From NCBI GenBank assembly GCA_024734495.1, contig JALMQS010000225.1, positions 6,671,425 to 6,735,424 on the forward strand: a stretch of DNA of 64,000 nt, in the 5' to 3' direction. This document shows positions 21,701 to 37,900 of the stretch, in pieces. The stretch is from Forficula auricularia (Eukaryota > Arthropoda > Insecta > Dermaptera > Forficulidae). Numbering within the stretch: position 1 is the first letter of the stretch; each line of letters opens with the position of its first letter. The notes beneath the pieces were generated by a model, which saw only the letters and a list, made by a program, of their open reading frames with translations, had not been told where the DNA came from and searched no databases. The translations under genes were made by a program, and so were the position numbers.

Positions 21701-24700
21701 CGTTTTTTTTACGATGTTTTGAAAATGATATCGTCCAGTATATCTTGCGAAATTTCAGCGATGACGTCCTCAATTGCCTCCTTCAGAGCTTCAAGGGTTC
21801 GAGGTCGAACTTTGTATACCTCAGCTTTGATGTATCCTTAGAGAAAAAAGTCACACGGGGGCAATTCTGTGGAGCGAGAGGGCCATGGCCACTCCTCTGT
21901 ATCGCCACAATCCTTTCCCCGTTTTTAAAAAACGTCTCCATAACAAAGGCTCGTTGCTCACCTGACCACGGCATGGTATCTTTTGAGAACGGTATTGCTC
22001 ACCCAACCTAACGGAACCTGTCACGCCCCTCTATTCGGTCTTGGGGCCCTTCAGTGATTTTTTGGAACTAGAGAGTGCGTTCTGCCCACCCTGTATTACT
22101 GTATTATATTTTGAACTGACAGGTTACTAAAATGATCTATTGTATTATATTTTTTTATTTATACTTTTTAAGAGTTGTGTGTAAATCATCTGACTGGTAC
22201 ACATACATGTCTATTTGTGTGTTTCTTTTCTTAAACGCGGTCGTTGTTAAGTGGAGGCACGTAAGCGTAACATGAATAATAAAAATAGAACATGTTCAAC
22301 TATAATCTCAGATGTTGTTGAAACAAACAACGATAATAATAGTAATAATAATAAAATCATGAAATTAATTTTCTCTTTAGGGGTGTATGTGTGTGTGTGT
22401 GGGAGCGAGGGTGTGTTTTTCTGCTCTTCTACTTACGTTTCGGCCATAATTCATTTTCAACAGTTGGAAACATCCATGAGAGGCTCATATATGGGGGAGA
22501 AAGGGGTGGGGGGGGTGAGCGGACAGGGTTATTTTTAATGCATTTTATGCTCTGAGGGCCTCCATCTGTTTCTTTTTTTTTATTCGGGCACATCACGTAC
22601 AAAATAAGTACAGAAAGAGAGAGAAAGAAAAATCCTTAAACGCTTGTTTTATTTCTTAATCAGATTATTAATCCAACAGGGTGAGAAAAAAGAGCTAAAC
22701 CAGCTATACATTGAACAGAAACATTATACATTAATTAATACATCGTTTAATGCTATCTAATTTAATGTTATTCAAATTTTAAATATATTTTATAGAAAAA
22801 TTAGTGTTTTTTTTAATTAAAAAAAATACTATTGTTTTTTATTTAATTCTAGGTTTTACAGGGTTAATCGTGGGGAAAGGACCGAACTAAAGGAGTGTAT
22901 TATTGTACATACGAAAATAAAGTTAAAAATCTAAAATGCTGTCATCCGATTTTTATTTGCTTTCAAGTTATAGAGTAATTTAAAATAAATAAATGTCATT
23001 TTCACTATTTTTGGCTTCTTGTAACTTGGATGGTATAAGCCAGAGGTGGCCAACCTGTCGATCGCGATCGATCTGTCGATTGCGTGACGATTTATAGTCG
23101 ATCTTCGTAAGTTTTTTAACCGACTTCAAAAAAAGAAGAGGTTCTCTATTCGACTGAATATTTTTTTTTTGTCTATGTTACCTCATATCTCCGCCAATTG
23201 ATCCTTGGTCTCGAATAACTTAAAATGTTAAATTAAAATGGGACTTTTATTTTCGGAAAATTTTTTGGGTGAAATAAAGACGTACCCTGTTTGACCTTAT
23301 TTCGTTTAATGTTATGAAAATTTACAACGTATTTTTCACAATAAGCGGAGTAAATTACTATATTATAAATAAAGAAAAGAAAGAAATCTTAATATCTGTA
23401 ATAATTTCATTTAGAAAAGCATTAATTCATTTATAATTTTCATTTATTGGCGAAATACAACAGCTAAAGGGGCTCCCCAACCTTTCAATTTAAATGAAAA
23501 TTATATGTAAAAAAAATCTAGCCTTATTCTATTTAATGAGATCTTTACAGGGATACTTGAGATCTATGATAAAAAAAATTTCTTATTTTTTTACCCCACA
23601 AAACGAAAAAGACATATTAACATACAAACTACTCTTCTCTCTCTATATAACTAGAGAAGGATTTTCTATCACATTCCTTCTCAAACTAAAGACACCACTT
23701 GAAAACATTAGTACGGTTCATCATATCATCTCCACAAACTCGTTAAAAATCTGAAACGGTGCGTTTCCCTTCGCGAGAAGGTACCGAATTAATCTACTCA
23801 CCTCGCAGCTGGCGGGGTTCGTAATTGAGAGGCTCATTTCAAAACATCCTTACAATAACAGTTTTGCAACCGTCTAAGACAGACAAGTGCGTACTCTACT
23901 CCCAAGAACTTGCCATTGGACGCAATGGCGTCAACTTTGTTAAAAAAAAATTCCTTTTAAGCCTCAGAGGTTCAGTATTCTTACTTCCTAGACATGTCTC
24001 GTAATTGGATATAATCTCATCCAAATTTCTAAGAAAAAACAAACAAATTAAAATAATAATATTAATAATTATTATTATTATTAATATAAATCGAATAAAT
24101 GTATCAGTTGAAAAAGGGTTAAATTAATGAAGGAATGTTATATTCCAATTACAAGAGTAGCAAAAGGGCCGGATGAATTATGTAAGTGCACATGCTGTTT
24201 TTTCCTACCCTATTAAACATTAAGAATAACAACTCGTAATTATTCAAAGAGCCTTTCAAACTGGGATTCCCCCTCCTTTGCTCGTAATACTCAAATCGCT
24301 TTCCAATCCGTGTTCTGCAGCAACTTGTACTAGCCACCCATCATCAATATTAAGCAAATATCGTTGAGACTCCACTTTTGGGGTTTGTCTTCTTTGGTCG
24401 GCTTCTCTTTTCATTTCGGGGAGAGGGGATTTAGGTCAAGCGTCAGCAAGTTGGTCACCCACCCACCCTTTAACCAGCCCCCCGTTCTTTCATCCCTCTC
24501 GCCTACAACCCTTAGACCATCGCCTATTCCCCCGGGGCTGATCTCAAAAGCTCTACGTGCAGTTCAACTTGTCTTCTTCGCTGTTGAAAACTCCCCAATC
24601 GATTCTCCACACCAAGAACATCCGAACATCGGCAACAATTAAAAACTCGCATTAAAAACATCACTTGGCCGCTTGTTCCACCCCCGCATCGCTAAACCTT

Positions 24701-27700
24701 GCAATTCAGATTTACAACCCTGAGTGATAATACATTCATAACGATCAGAGTCATAAATCAAGAAGAATTTAAATTTAAACGGTTTATCATTCGCATCGGG
24801 ATCTTTTTCTAATTTTAGAGTTTTTGACTATTTAGTCCTCCAAATGATTTATAGTATTTGAAACAAGATAGTTACATATTTACTATTTATTGATCGTCTG
24901 TTATAAGAGAATTACAAAAAACATAAACATGATTTTATTAGGGTCGAGAAGATAGAAATAAAAAAATATATTATATGCACTGTGTCCTGTTTTTAATAAT
25001 GATTGATTATTATGGTAAAATTTATCAAAAAAATTACTAGGTAGATTTTACAAATAGGTATAAATGTTTCACCTCGAACCCACACCATTCTCCATGAACA
25101 AGATTATTATAAACAAATTCTCTCTAGTAAATTCCTAGAAATTGACCTAAAAATGTAAATTCTTTCTTTTTTAATATAAGTTGGCTATTAGCCCCGAGAT
25201 GATTTTTTTGGAAAAATTCTATCTAGTTTCAAAAGATAAAATACTCAAAATCCTTAATTCAAGAACTTTTAAGGAGATAGGTGTTGGTTCTAGGTGAAAC
25301 ATTTTAATATAATAATAAAAATTGGGTAAGATTTTCGAGGTGGGTTTCACAAAAAAGAAATAAACCATGAAATGAATTCAAGTTTATTATGGTTGCTTCG
25401 AATATATTAAGTATTCGTCTTCAGTATAATATAAATTGAGCGAATTCACTGCGTTTCGATCTACAATAAAACTATTTATTTATATTTTAAGAGATTTTAA
25501 TTTTTTTTCAAAATGTCTGATAGTGGGTGAATACGTGTGTTAGCAAATTTTGAGTACGCTCTACCCCAAACTTGAGTTGTTTTCCAAAAAGAATTTAGTC
25601 TTTTTGATTTTAAGTCGATTCTTCCACGTTTTCAGTAGATGTTGCCATTAATAGTCAAAACATCAAAAATGGAATGCAATAAGGTTATTCCTCTAGTATT
25701 AGATAAGAATCGATCGTTATTTTTGATTTTAAGTCGATTTCTCCATGTCTACACCAATGGTTACTAATAATAACCGAAATTTCAAAAATCCAATATAGAA
25801 TGGTTATTCCTCTAGTACAAGATGAGAATCAATCGCTATTTTTGATTTTATGTCGATTCCTCTATGTCTTCAGCAATGGTTACCAATAAAAACCGAAACG
25901 TCAAAATCCAATATAGAATGGTTATTCCTCAAGTACTAGATGAGAATCAATCGCTATTTTTGGTTTTAAGTCGATTCCTCTATGTCCTCAGCAAAGGTAA
26001 CGGATAAGAAAAGAACGCAGTTGCTATGGTTACTTATAAACTTTCCTCCCAAATTTTTAGCATTTCACAGAGAGAAGCCTATCCACTCTTACTTAAGTTA
26101 GGTTAAATGAGTCCTATATTAAACAGATCAAATGAATAAATTTTAAAGAATTTAAAAATCTTACTTTAGAGTAAAGTACTTTAAAATATAATTTTACTAA
26201 AAACTTTATTTAACCTTTTTGTGGTCCCCAAGGCACTTAATTAGGATATTAAATTTCATCAAAATTGGTTAAGTCATTTTCAAGATATTTAGAAAAAACT
26301 AAAAAAGTACTGAAATAAATAATGTTGTACAATACTAATGTTTGTGGGCCGATATGTACCAAAAACTAATCAGCGCTTCATTTTGTTAAACTAATAGTAT
26401 GTTTTCAATTTCAATTCAATCAGTGAAACGGTGTGGAAAAAATCGTGGACGAAAAAAACGATAACATACATCCATCCATCCGCACGCACTTCCAAAAAAA
26501 ATGGCACTTTTTGGCCTCTCGACGAGATTCCAGGTAATTTTTGGCCAAACCGTCACGTGCTAAAATTCAATCTCATTGAATACTTCAATTTGTGACCTTA
26601 ATTGAGTTCATGGGTTCCGTAGTCTTTACCTGAGAACCCTTGAAGTCGCTCTTGCCGCGCGACCGATTACATTACTTTCTCCCATGCTTTGCATTGGATA
26701 AAGTAAAAATAGCATCCGTGAATAAAATTTCCAAACGACATATAGAGAACTATAGATTTGATGCTATGGTGCATGAGTTGTTTTTCAAAAGAAAAATTGC
26801 ATATTTTTAATGACAGAAACTAATCAGAATGGATTAGGTTTGGAAATCTATTACAGGAGTGGTTTTGAAGTGATGATGTGATTTTTAGATCACAGCACTT
26901 GAAAACGACTCTTTAAATATTATAGGTTTCGAAACATCTTCTATTCTGTTGAGTTAATCACATTCAACATGTGCATTCTAGGCTGTTTTACCCAAAACTG
27001 TTATTTTGATAAATAATAAAGAGAACTGACCACAACAAATGCAAAAAATTAATGTTTAATAAAATATACTCAAATTGCCCCACCGCCAAAATTATTTAGA
27101 AAATATTATTTTTGAATGTTTTTGAGATTTTAATCCTTTTCGATAGTAAAAAATAATAATCAATCGAACAGCTGTGTTTTCAATTAGCATTTAATAATTT
27201 TTTTTTAATTCGCTGAATTTTGAAAAAGTTTCGCTTTTTCCTCAATTTTGGTTGAAAATGAACCAAAAATTAGGGGTGTGTTAAAAATTTGAACCATTTA
27301 TACGATTAAGATGAATTTTTTCATTCTCACTAAGAGTTTTTAAGGCCTTGGGGAACTATCAATGTTAAAATCAAGACACTTGAGAACGGAACTTAATATA
27401 CCCAGAATTTCTCATCCCGAAGACTACAAAATGACTTGATATTCTTTCACAAACTGCTGAATGGTCTGATTGATTGTCCTGAAATTCTCCATCATATCAA
27501 TTTTAAAGTGCCTCGGTATTACGAGTCGCTTTGTTGAATCCTTTTTTCTCCTCATATGTGAAACTAATTATTCAAAAAATACATGTTTGAATAGAGTGAT
27601 GCTTGAGACAAACTTCTCACAGTTTTTCATGTGGCGTGAGTGATATCCAAAGATACTGCTTTCATTACAGTTAGAGATTTTATAAACTAATACAAATTCA

Positions 27701-28913
27701 AGAAAATGAATAGTTGTTTAAGGATTTATTAGTTGTATTGATGATATTGGTGTTATGTAGTAGTACTAGGTCTGTAACTTTAAAATGGGGGTTTTTTCAA
27801 TAAAAATACACAATAATTTAGAAAAAATGAAAAAATATATTTTATTCAAAGTATCAGCCCTCGCTTTCTACACATTTTGAAATTTAGTAGGCAAATTATG
27901 GATGCCATCCCAAAAGAATTAAAAGTCGCGTGAGCAAAACCAGACGTCGAGTCATTTTTGGACTTCTTCATAAGAATGGAAATGATGCTCGGCAAGTGCG
28001 TGTACCATGGATGAAAACAGGTGGTAGTCGGAAGGAGCAAAGTCTAGGATGGTAATATTTCCCATCCAAGTGCTGTCATAGTGTACTTGATCAGTTTTAC
28101 TGCGTGACTGGGTGCGTTGTCATCAGCGAAATCACCATCCTATGGTTTCGAGTCCATACTGGTCGTTTTCCGATCAACATATGATTCAAATTAATCATTT
28201 GTAGCGATCTGTATTAACTGTTTCGCCAGGTTTCAGCAGCAATTCGGTGTCTTCAACCTGTTTCGTTCGATTTTCACGTTTTTTTGTCAATGACATTGAA
28301 ATCACCGCTTCTGAATCGTTTAAACCACCGTTCGCAAGTATCGACGTATGTTTCCACAAGTATTCGATGTCCTTCCGCTGCTTTTTTCTTCTGAATGAGT
28401 AAGAAAATCAGCACGTGCCGTAAATGCTCTTTGTTTGCCTCAAAACTCGATATGTTTACCACCGAAAAAAAAATATGCTACTAACTCTTAAACGTTTTGA
28501 AGCTTCCTATCATAGCTACAAAACGACATATTTGTTATAGCGCCAGAATCTATAGTCTTTGTGGGCGATCTATTGGGAAAACAACCAGCATTTTAAAGTT
28601 ACACAGCTGGTATTTGTTGTATTTATATGTTGTTGTGTTGTTTATTGTAATCCGCAATCTTACTTAAGTACATAAGCTATGTTTTAAAAAATGTAATATT
28701 GTAATTGGGATAATTCCCGTATACTGAATAAAAAATAAAATAAAAATCAGGTTCTTAAAATTACCGAGGGGGCAGATCTATGATGAAGTCATGACATGGC
28801 CAGATGGCCACATCTCATATATTTTTGTTGAAAACAGATAAGTAACATAGATCATCAGACATGATTTAGTTGCCTTTTGTTTTTAAGTGGACCACTCTTT
28901 AAACTTTCTCCGG

Positions 28914-28948
<35 letters not shown>

Positions 28949-31900
28949 GTACTAAAGATTTGTATTCTGTCGATAGACGAGGAGGAGGGCAGTGTTCGTC
29001 CATCGTGGCATCGTGGCATGGAATCCAAGAGCAAGAGGCTACCAGGGAGAAATCCGTGACTGGAATTGAGCCAGGCCAACTGAAACCACCCACAATCCGT
29101 TCCGCTTCTTCTTTTTCCTTATTCACTGGTGTTAAGTTTGCTTTGGTTTGCTTGCAGAGAACAACACACTCTAATTTCGGTAGATTTCGGAAGTTAACAA
29201 TCAAAAATTAATCTAGTATTTTTATGGCGATCCTTTACAAAATTTTCTACATTTCTCAAATAATTTAATAAACAAAGTATGAAAGAATAGAAAAAGGATA
29301 TTAAGGTAGTTCTTTCGTGACAATCCACACAAAAAGTTTTAGCCTCGTAACCACTCTATACATATGAACGGTGCTAAAATTTTATTTTATTTTTTTAACA
29401 CTACTATATCCTCTTTACGAATGGATCGTTTCCAAGGCATTGATCTTATATCCCCTCCACAAAAAATAATCCCCGAATATGTTTTTATGTTTTTTTTTTG
29501 TTTTTTTTATTAAAACTACGAGGTAAATAATTTCAAATTTTTTTTAAGTTACTATATATATATATATCAGTGTCGGGCGGTGACTTTTGAACCAGGGGAT
29601 GCTGTCCAAAAAATTATCCTTCATTTTTTTAAAAATTTATTTTAATCTTCGTTTTTTTTTTTGCAAATTTCATCGAATTTTTCGTTATTTTTCAAATTTA
29701 TCATTGGTTTTTTTTATGACTCAGTTTGAAAATACTGTAAATGTTTTGAAATTTTAGGAATGCGCCCATCCACAGCATCCATGGACCCCACGACACTAAT
29801 ATACCTAAATATATATTTTCAAAAAGTTAATAAGAATTAATATTAAAAAAAATGTACCTAAGTAAAATGGCTATATTTTGGTGATAATAATTCGAAGAGT
29901 AATAATAATGATATTGAGATCTTCTAGACTTCTTTCCTGATTCATATTATTAATGCAGCCAAATATTTTTTTACTTCTGGAGTTTTTAGTTTCCGGTGTA
30001 ATATTTGAAGTGAAAAAAATTAAGGGTGTGATTTAAAAAAAATAATAATAAGTGAAAGTCGTGTGGCTCACTTCAACCATATGTTTTTCTTAATGATAAT
30101 GCTAACTCCGAGGGGTGAACCGCGATCTAGAATCGTGTGCACCTACTTCCACCTTCATTTCCTACTTTCACTTTCATTTCCAAGTAGAAGACAATAGATT
30201 ATCAAATGAATTCCAAAGTAATTCCAAATAATTCCAAAGACGGTGTACACTTAATTCCAATCGAGGTTCACCCCTCGGCTAACTCCAAATGAGTTGAGAA
30301 AATATATTAAATTTTTATTTTGTTAATTAAGTCCACTTTAGTCTAAACATCTTTTATTATAAATTCAAGCCCTAAAGAAATTATATAAGCTATAAAAGCA
30401 TCTTAATAAAAGACACACTTAATATAAGTTATGATATAAATTATAATAGAAATTTGCGGGTTGGCTAGTTAATATATTCCAAGATGAATATACCCTACAC
30501 CTTCACTTTGCTTAAATAAACCTCAATTTACCAAAAACTCGGGATTTTCAGATGTAAATCCTAAGATTTAACAAGGCGACTGTAATAAGGGTTAACAAAA
30601 TTTTAGCTCTAGGTGAGTATAATTTAAAGGTTCATATTAAAGAGAGTTATTAAAGAGGTTTATTGTAACTTAGATACTTCAAGTAGCAAAAGGTGTTCGC
30701 TAGTTTAAGATTTAATTTAGTAAATAATAATAATAATACATATTATATTATAAAATAAAAAATTTTAATGTGGAAATTGGAGGCATTGGAGGACAGAACT
30801 TCAGCTGTTGTTGAGTGATTTTCCTACTTTTAATAATTCTCCAATTTACACATCAAAATTTATTATTTTATAAATAAAAAAAGCACCACTTTTGCATCCA
30901 ATTTTAAAAATAACTTTATTTAAAAAATATTATTATAAACGAAAAATTGATTGAAAACAAACGCTAATTTAAATTTTCAATTATAGGATTTATTTTATAA
31001 CTGACTTATGTAATTAGATTTTTTTAGAAACCAAATGGAATTTGTCTTTTAGACTCTCACCCCTAGTATCCAGTGGCAGATTTAGGTTCGAAAGCCCTAG
31101 GCCATGTCCGAAAGGCGGTATTTTTCCTTTATAGTAGTAATTATTATAATCAAACATCTAATTTACAAATATTAAAAATGTTTTATTTTGAGGTTTATAA
31201 ATTTAGATATAATAATAAATTTCTTCAAATTAAAGAATAAATACATTTTTTTGACTAATCACAAATCACATAAACTTTTTTCTTGATTTAGCTCGAGCGA
31301 AAACATATCTTCATAATCAATTTTTTGCACCAATTTTCCTTCAAAAAACAACAATCCAAGTGCATTAAATCTGTCTTGTTATAAAAATAATATTAACTGC
31401 TTTTAACTGAAGCAAAAAGTTACCGAGCATCGCTCGGTGGCTCCAGGAACTTATTATTAACTTCTAGAGCAGGACGCCTTAAAATACATAAATTTGAAAT
31501 AAATTATAATTGTATTTTATGTACCAGTGGCGCTTGGTGACTTTTCAACCAGGGGATGCTGCCAAAAAAGTACCCTTCATTTTTTGAAATTTTATTTTAA
31601 TCTTCGCCTTTTTTGCAAATTTCATCGAATCTTCAATTTCTCCTAATTCTATTGCTATAAACAAGCTATATGGCTTGTCTATTGCGTACTCTTAGTTATT
31701 TCCGATCTTATATATTGAGAGTTGTTAGAAATGGATTAGTCTAAAGATTCTCGAATCATCTTTATTTATTCCTTTTTTTTATTATTTCTATTTTAATTTA
31801 ACATTAGATTTTTTCTTAAATATATTTTCGGACCTTTGCTCCAAACGAATACTGCTTTGTGTGATTGAGGGTAGGAGTCAAAAATTAAATCTTGTGACTT

Positions 31901-34900
31901 AAACTCCCCAGTCCCTGAATGGAAATCGACCATCTTCCACAATGAATCAGTCTGTCCTATAAGAAAGTCTTCAATTTCTCCTAATTCTATTGCTATAAAC
32001 AAGCTATATGGCTTGTCTATTGCGCACTCTTAGTTATTTCCGATCTTATATATTGAGAGTTGTTAGAAATGGATTAGTCTAAAGATTCTCGAATCATCTT
32101 TATTTATTCCTTTTTTTTATTATTATTTCTATTTTAATAGTTCCTCCGTAAGAACAATTTTTATTCGACTAAAACTCGTCTGGACTTGTCTTTGACATGC
32201 TTGAACTGGAAAATATACCAGGCAGGGAGTTCAAACCTTCTATCAGCACCCTTGTCGGGAATTCATTCATTTTAATTTCCTCTTGAAATTATGCAACAAT
32301 TTTATTTCATTTCGAGAACGAATATACTTTTCAAAACAAAAAATGATTTTTATAGAAATATTTGAAATAACGGATAATAATTTGAAAATTTAAAGATCTT
32401 ACTGAAATTTTGAAGTCGGATATTCATTATTCATTATTAGTTTTAATAAAAAATTATATTTCATTGATTTGTTTGATAGGAAATTTCCCCACCCACTCCT
32501 AGACACATACACACAGACACACACACACGTTCAAATGAATTCTTGAATTCCCAAGGATCTTTCAAATGAACAAAATAAAGAAGAAGAAAAAAGTATTTAT
32601 AAAATACTTTTTGGTTTCAATTTAATTAAAGGGCTGTTTTTTCATTTATTTATTTATTTCAAAACATTTTTCCAGTGTTCCTTTAATTAACCGCAGGCCC
32701 GCCCTTCAAGCTATTGGCTTTAAAAATAATTAAACAAATATTGTTCGTATCGGACAAATTGGAATTTGTCTATATTTAGTTGGTTTTGTTTTTGTTTTTT
32801 ATTGCAAATTAATTTTTGGGAAATCCTTTTATACTGCTTATTGAAAAATCAATTTCTAATAAAAAGTGAGTGATTATAATTAATTTACCTATGTCTAAAA
32901 ATATACATGGGGTATTTCACGTGAAATTTTTCAATTTTTTCCCCGACATCCTGCATTTGTGATATGTTTACTAACGAATTTCTTAAGACTTTTTATTCTT
33001 AAGTTATAGTGAGTATCTGAATCCAGTCACACAAATAAACACATACAGACCAGTGACATGCGGTCCATGGATCCTGAGGATGCGTCGCATCCCCAAAATT
33101 TCAAAACTTTAAAGGTATTTTTATACGGTGTCATATTAAAAATCTCATTTAACTTTATTTTTTTATTTTTTGTTATATGATTATGATACATACGCTCTTT
33201 TCGATCGTTTATATTCAAACTATCGTAGAGTTGAAGGAGACAAGAGGTAGCGTGTCTTCTGCTGGAATTCCAGCAGAAGACACACTCTTTTTATTGTCTC
33301 CCTCAATATATAAGTACCCTGCTACTCTCGGCAAAAAAACTTTCAATTTAATATCAGAAGAATTAAAACAATCACTAGAAGTAGCCAACGGGAAGTTAGG
33401 GGCCGTTCATCAATTATCGTCACACGAATTTCAAGATTTTTAGACCCCCCCTGTCATATTTTCATTGGGAGCCCCCTGTATTGTGACGTCACATTATCAC
33501 TTTTATACCCTAAAATTTAATAATTGTAGAAAATTTAAGTGTTTTTGCCAAAAATTGCATTTTTTCCTAGATTTATTTTACCAATATTTTCAGGTTGAAA
33601 TAATAATAAACTGAAATCTAAAAATATGGATATTGAAAATTTGAAAATTTTTAATTTGACTTTTGTGGCATCACAATTTTTAAGATCCCCGGTTCCCCAT
33701 GTCACATTTTGTCATAAATCTGAGATGCCCCTCCCTCATTACCGGGTGACGTAATTTATAGACGACCCCTTACACTATCCGCTCTGTCTTTAATATCAAT
33801 TGAATAAAATCTAATGTTAAATTTGAAAAATAACGAAAATTTATATGATCTGATTATTTATCGATGAAATTCGAAAAATGAATCAAATAAAATTTATAAA
33901 AAATGAAGGGTTGTTTTTTGGACAGCATCCCCTGGTTGAATAGTCACCGCCCGACTCTGATACAGACAGATAAATACCTATAATGGTTAAAAATGCTTTT
34001 AATCACGTTTAAGACATTTTTAAAAACAATAAGCAATTTTTTTTAAATTTGTTTCGTGAATTCAACGCCAACCCGTGACTAATTTAGTTTGTATTGAGGT
34101 CGGAAGATGATGATCGAAACGTTTATAATACTTTCATATTTCAACTAATTATATAAATTCTAACTATAAACATCACTTACGATGTTGAAACCCGAGCCGA
34201 TACAATAAGAACGGAGCAGCTCCTAAGATCAACGGAGATGAAGACTCTGAGATCTATACTATGGGACAAAATAAGGAGCAAGGATATCAGAGTAGAGTGT
34301 GAGATCCAAGATATCGTCAAATGGACAAAAGATCGCCGTCGGTACTGGAACGAACATTTGGATAGAGTCAAAGCGGAAGGACTAATCAAAATAGCCCAGG
34401 ATGGAAGGCCAGCATCCAAGAGACCTAGGGGCAGACCGCGGAAGAGGTGGAAAGAAAGCTGAGCGTCCTCTTCCACTGAGACGTGAGGCGTGTGTAGAAA
34501 AACAGGCGATAGCCTATAATAAAGAAGAACTATTAATATAAACATCAGGGCCACGGGCGCAACTGGGTATGGGGCGCAAAACAATTGATAGCGAGCCAGT
34601 TGAGAGTTGCACGTGGTTTTTATTTTACTTTTGACCATTCCACTCTACACGAATCAATCATTTTTTTATTATAATATTTTAACACGAGGGGTGAGCCGCG
34701 ATTGGAATTAGGTGTACACCGTCTTTGAAATTATTTGGAATTAACTTTGGAATTCATTAGATAATCTATTGTCATCTATTGATCTTCCACTTGAAAATGA
34801 AAGTGAAAGTAGGTGTACATAATTTTAGGTCGCGGTTCACCCCTCGTTTTAACATATACCTATGTTTTGTATTTCTTTTATTTTGTCGTCATTGAATATG

Positions 34901-37900
34901 AATAAAAAATTTTCTTATTTAGTTATAGATTTTTTATTCATTCAAATACCTTGACAAATTCAACGTTCTATATATTGGATGAGATTACCAATCGACTTGA
35001 TTGGGGAATAATGGAATTGAAATAATTATCGGAAAAGAGGTTTTTTATCTAATTAGATTTTTCCTCTTGTTAAAAACAAGGACTAAAGATGAATAAGGAC
35101 ACTCGATGGTGGAGAAGTAATCTCCGGAATCGAAGCAAAAAATACAATGTATACATTAATTAATGTAAAATAATTGGTTTAATAAAATTTATATAAAAAA
35201 AACGTTCTATATACAGGCAACTCATTTTGATGAGGTTAATACTATTTAATATATTGAATTTAATAAAATTTAAATTGTTACAGTTAAAATTTTTAATTTT
35301 TTTGCCATTATTTGTTACAGGGAGGAGCAAGATAGGGCCTTCATACCCTCGTTTCGGCACTGATAAACATCAACCCCTGATTAGCTGTATCGGTCCATCT
35401 TAATCCTAGGTCTGTTCACAATGTCTTCCCCATTCATTTGGACGATTAAAATAAACTGTCAGAAACAAGAATCCTATTCATTTTTTATTCATTTTTTCTG
35501 TCCACCCTACCCCTCCCCCTTTTAAATCCAAGCAATCCACTTTATTAAGCCGCTTACAAAAAAAGAAAGAAAGAAACAGCCACCCTTGCTGTTCGTCTAC
35601 AGAATCGTTCAGCGTAAACTGCAAGTACGGATTTAATTAAGCAACCGAGCGCGAAAAAGAAACTTTCACGTTTTGATTATTCGCATAGATTTTTATATTC
35701 TCCATCTCCATCTTCCTTTTCTTCCTCTTCCTCTTCTTCTAGCTCTTTTTCTTTTCATGTCATTATCTCAATTTTTTTCTCCTTTATTTTTTCTTTTCTC
35801 CTCGATTAGACGTTTATAGACATTCCAATTGGATCTTATTCAGGGACTAATTTTTTTCTCTCTCTACATTTTAAGAATAATTTTTATTTATATCCAAGAG
35901 AAAATTATATTATAGGCCAGTTGATGACTCCCATGACACCAAGGGACCCATTTGATAATTTCAAGTGACCCACTTGATTGAAAAGACTTTGCTTTGCCGA
36001 GAGTTTTTGTTCGGGATCCATCCGGGTCGACCCGTACTCATTTAAAGGGGTTCGGGACTGTTTATCATTTTTATAAGAAAATTCTCGCATTTGATGCATT
36101 AAATATTTAAGTTGAATGTCTGTCTCATTACAGAGAAATAAATTATTGAAAATTGTCCTTTTAACGTGTAAGTAAATGGATTGAGCTTTTAAAAGGGCTA
36201 TAACATCTATACAAATTATACCATTTTCAACAAATTTATACAGATCAATAATTCAACTTTTATCAATCGAATGATAGATTTTTCAATAGATTTGACAGTC
36301 TAGTTAACTAGAAATGTATAAATAAAAAGTTATTTGCTTCGGTAAAAGCAACGCCATTGACAGAATTCAAACACTAGCAAATAAACACTCGACCAATCTT
36401 GACCTTTCCAGCACAACTCCTCACCAACTCAAAAAAATCATCTTAAAACCATCAGCCACATTGTAAAAACCACTTCAGTGTAATAAGTTTGTTTTTTCTC
36501 TCTGATACCCATCTGTCATTTTATTAATCCATATTGTTTTAATATTGTATCCTGTATATGTTTCTTTTTCTGTATTGGACATCTTGTCCGTAAAACTAGC
36601 TAAACAGCTAAATAAATAAATAAATAAAGTATACTTGCCACTTGTCGTTGACTTAACACTTGATTAATTAGGCATCCAATATGAACTGCTTGAACTTCAG
36701 AAATATTAACGCAGAAGATGTCGGATCAAACGCGACTGGGTCCTTATCTTTTTCAACTCTTGGTTCAGTATCAAAACGAGTCTGGTCCCAATTGCACCAA
36801 AATAGGGCAGTGACGAGATAAAAGTTTTAACTTTCGCGTTCATCTAACGTTAACATTATTAACATTCTAAATAAAATAATAATAATAATAATGAAATATT
36901 CTAAATAAAATTTATTATTGAATATCTGAACAAAATTCATCTGTTTCGATTCCCCAAAGAATCAGACAGATGGGCATTGTAGTAAATTTGTATATATTTG
37001 TCTCAGGAGTGTGATTTTTTTGCCGTTATATGGTATATAGTATGAGATGCTCCAGGCGTGCCTTCGGCACGCCCTCTACAGCTCAGCCGTCCAGGCGGGC
37101 AGCGTCTCGGCATGTGATTATTAGGTCTGTAATATATATTTGTATTATATTTTGCCCCCTCTTTAGCCCCCACGCACACATTTTGGCTATCGAATTTTAC
37201 AGCATACATTTTATATAGTCTTAAAAACTAACATTACAAAATTTGATCTATATCGAAGAGAGTATTAATTTTTTGCCCCCACTTACATTTTGGGAGGTTC
37301 AAATTTTTTAGATATTTGCAAATAAATAATCCACAGTTTTCTAAAGAATAAATATACAAAAAAGCTAAAAATTTCTATATTTTGCCCCACCCTCCGTTTC
37401 GCCCCATACAGTCAATTTTGATAGTTGATTTTTACAGGAATAGTTTCTTAAAGTAATAAAGAATAACTCTACAAAATTTGATCAAGATCGAAGAGAGTTT
37501 TAATTTTTGCCCCCACTCACATTTTGGATAGTTGGGAGTCGAATTTCAAAAAATCCTGAAATTTTTTTTAGATATTTGTATTTAGAATTTTATCAAGTAA
37601 AAATCAAGTAGATATCTTATCGTTCTTAATTGAAAATGCATAATTAGTTTAAACACATTGCAAAGATATTTTGCTCCTTTTGACCCCTTTAGGGGTCGAA
37701 TTTCAAAAAATCCTGAAATTAGTTTTTAGATATTTTAATTTAGTATTTTTATAAGTAAAAAGCAAGTAGATATTTTATTGTCCTTAAGAGATATCGCATA
37801 ATCAGTGAAAACACACTTTGCTCCCTTTGACCCCCTTAGGGGTCGAATTTCGAAAAAATCCTTTCTTAGTGAGCCCCTATGTCATAGATGTAATATCCTC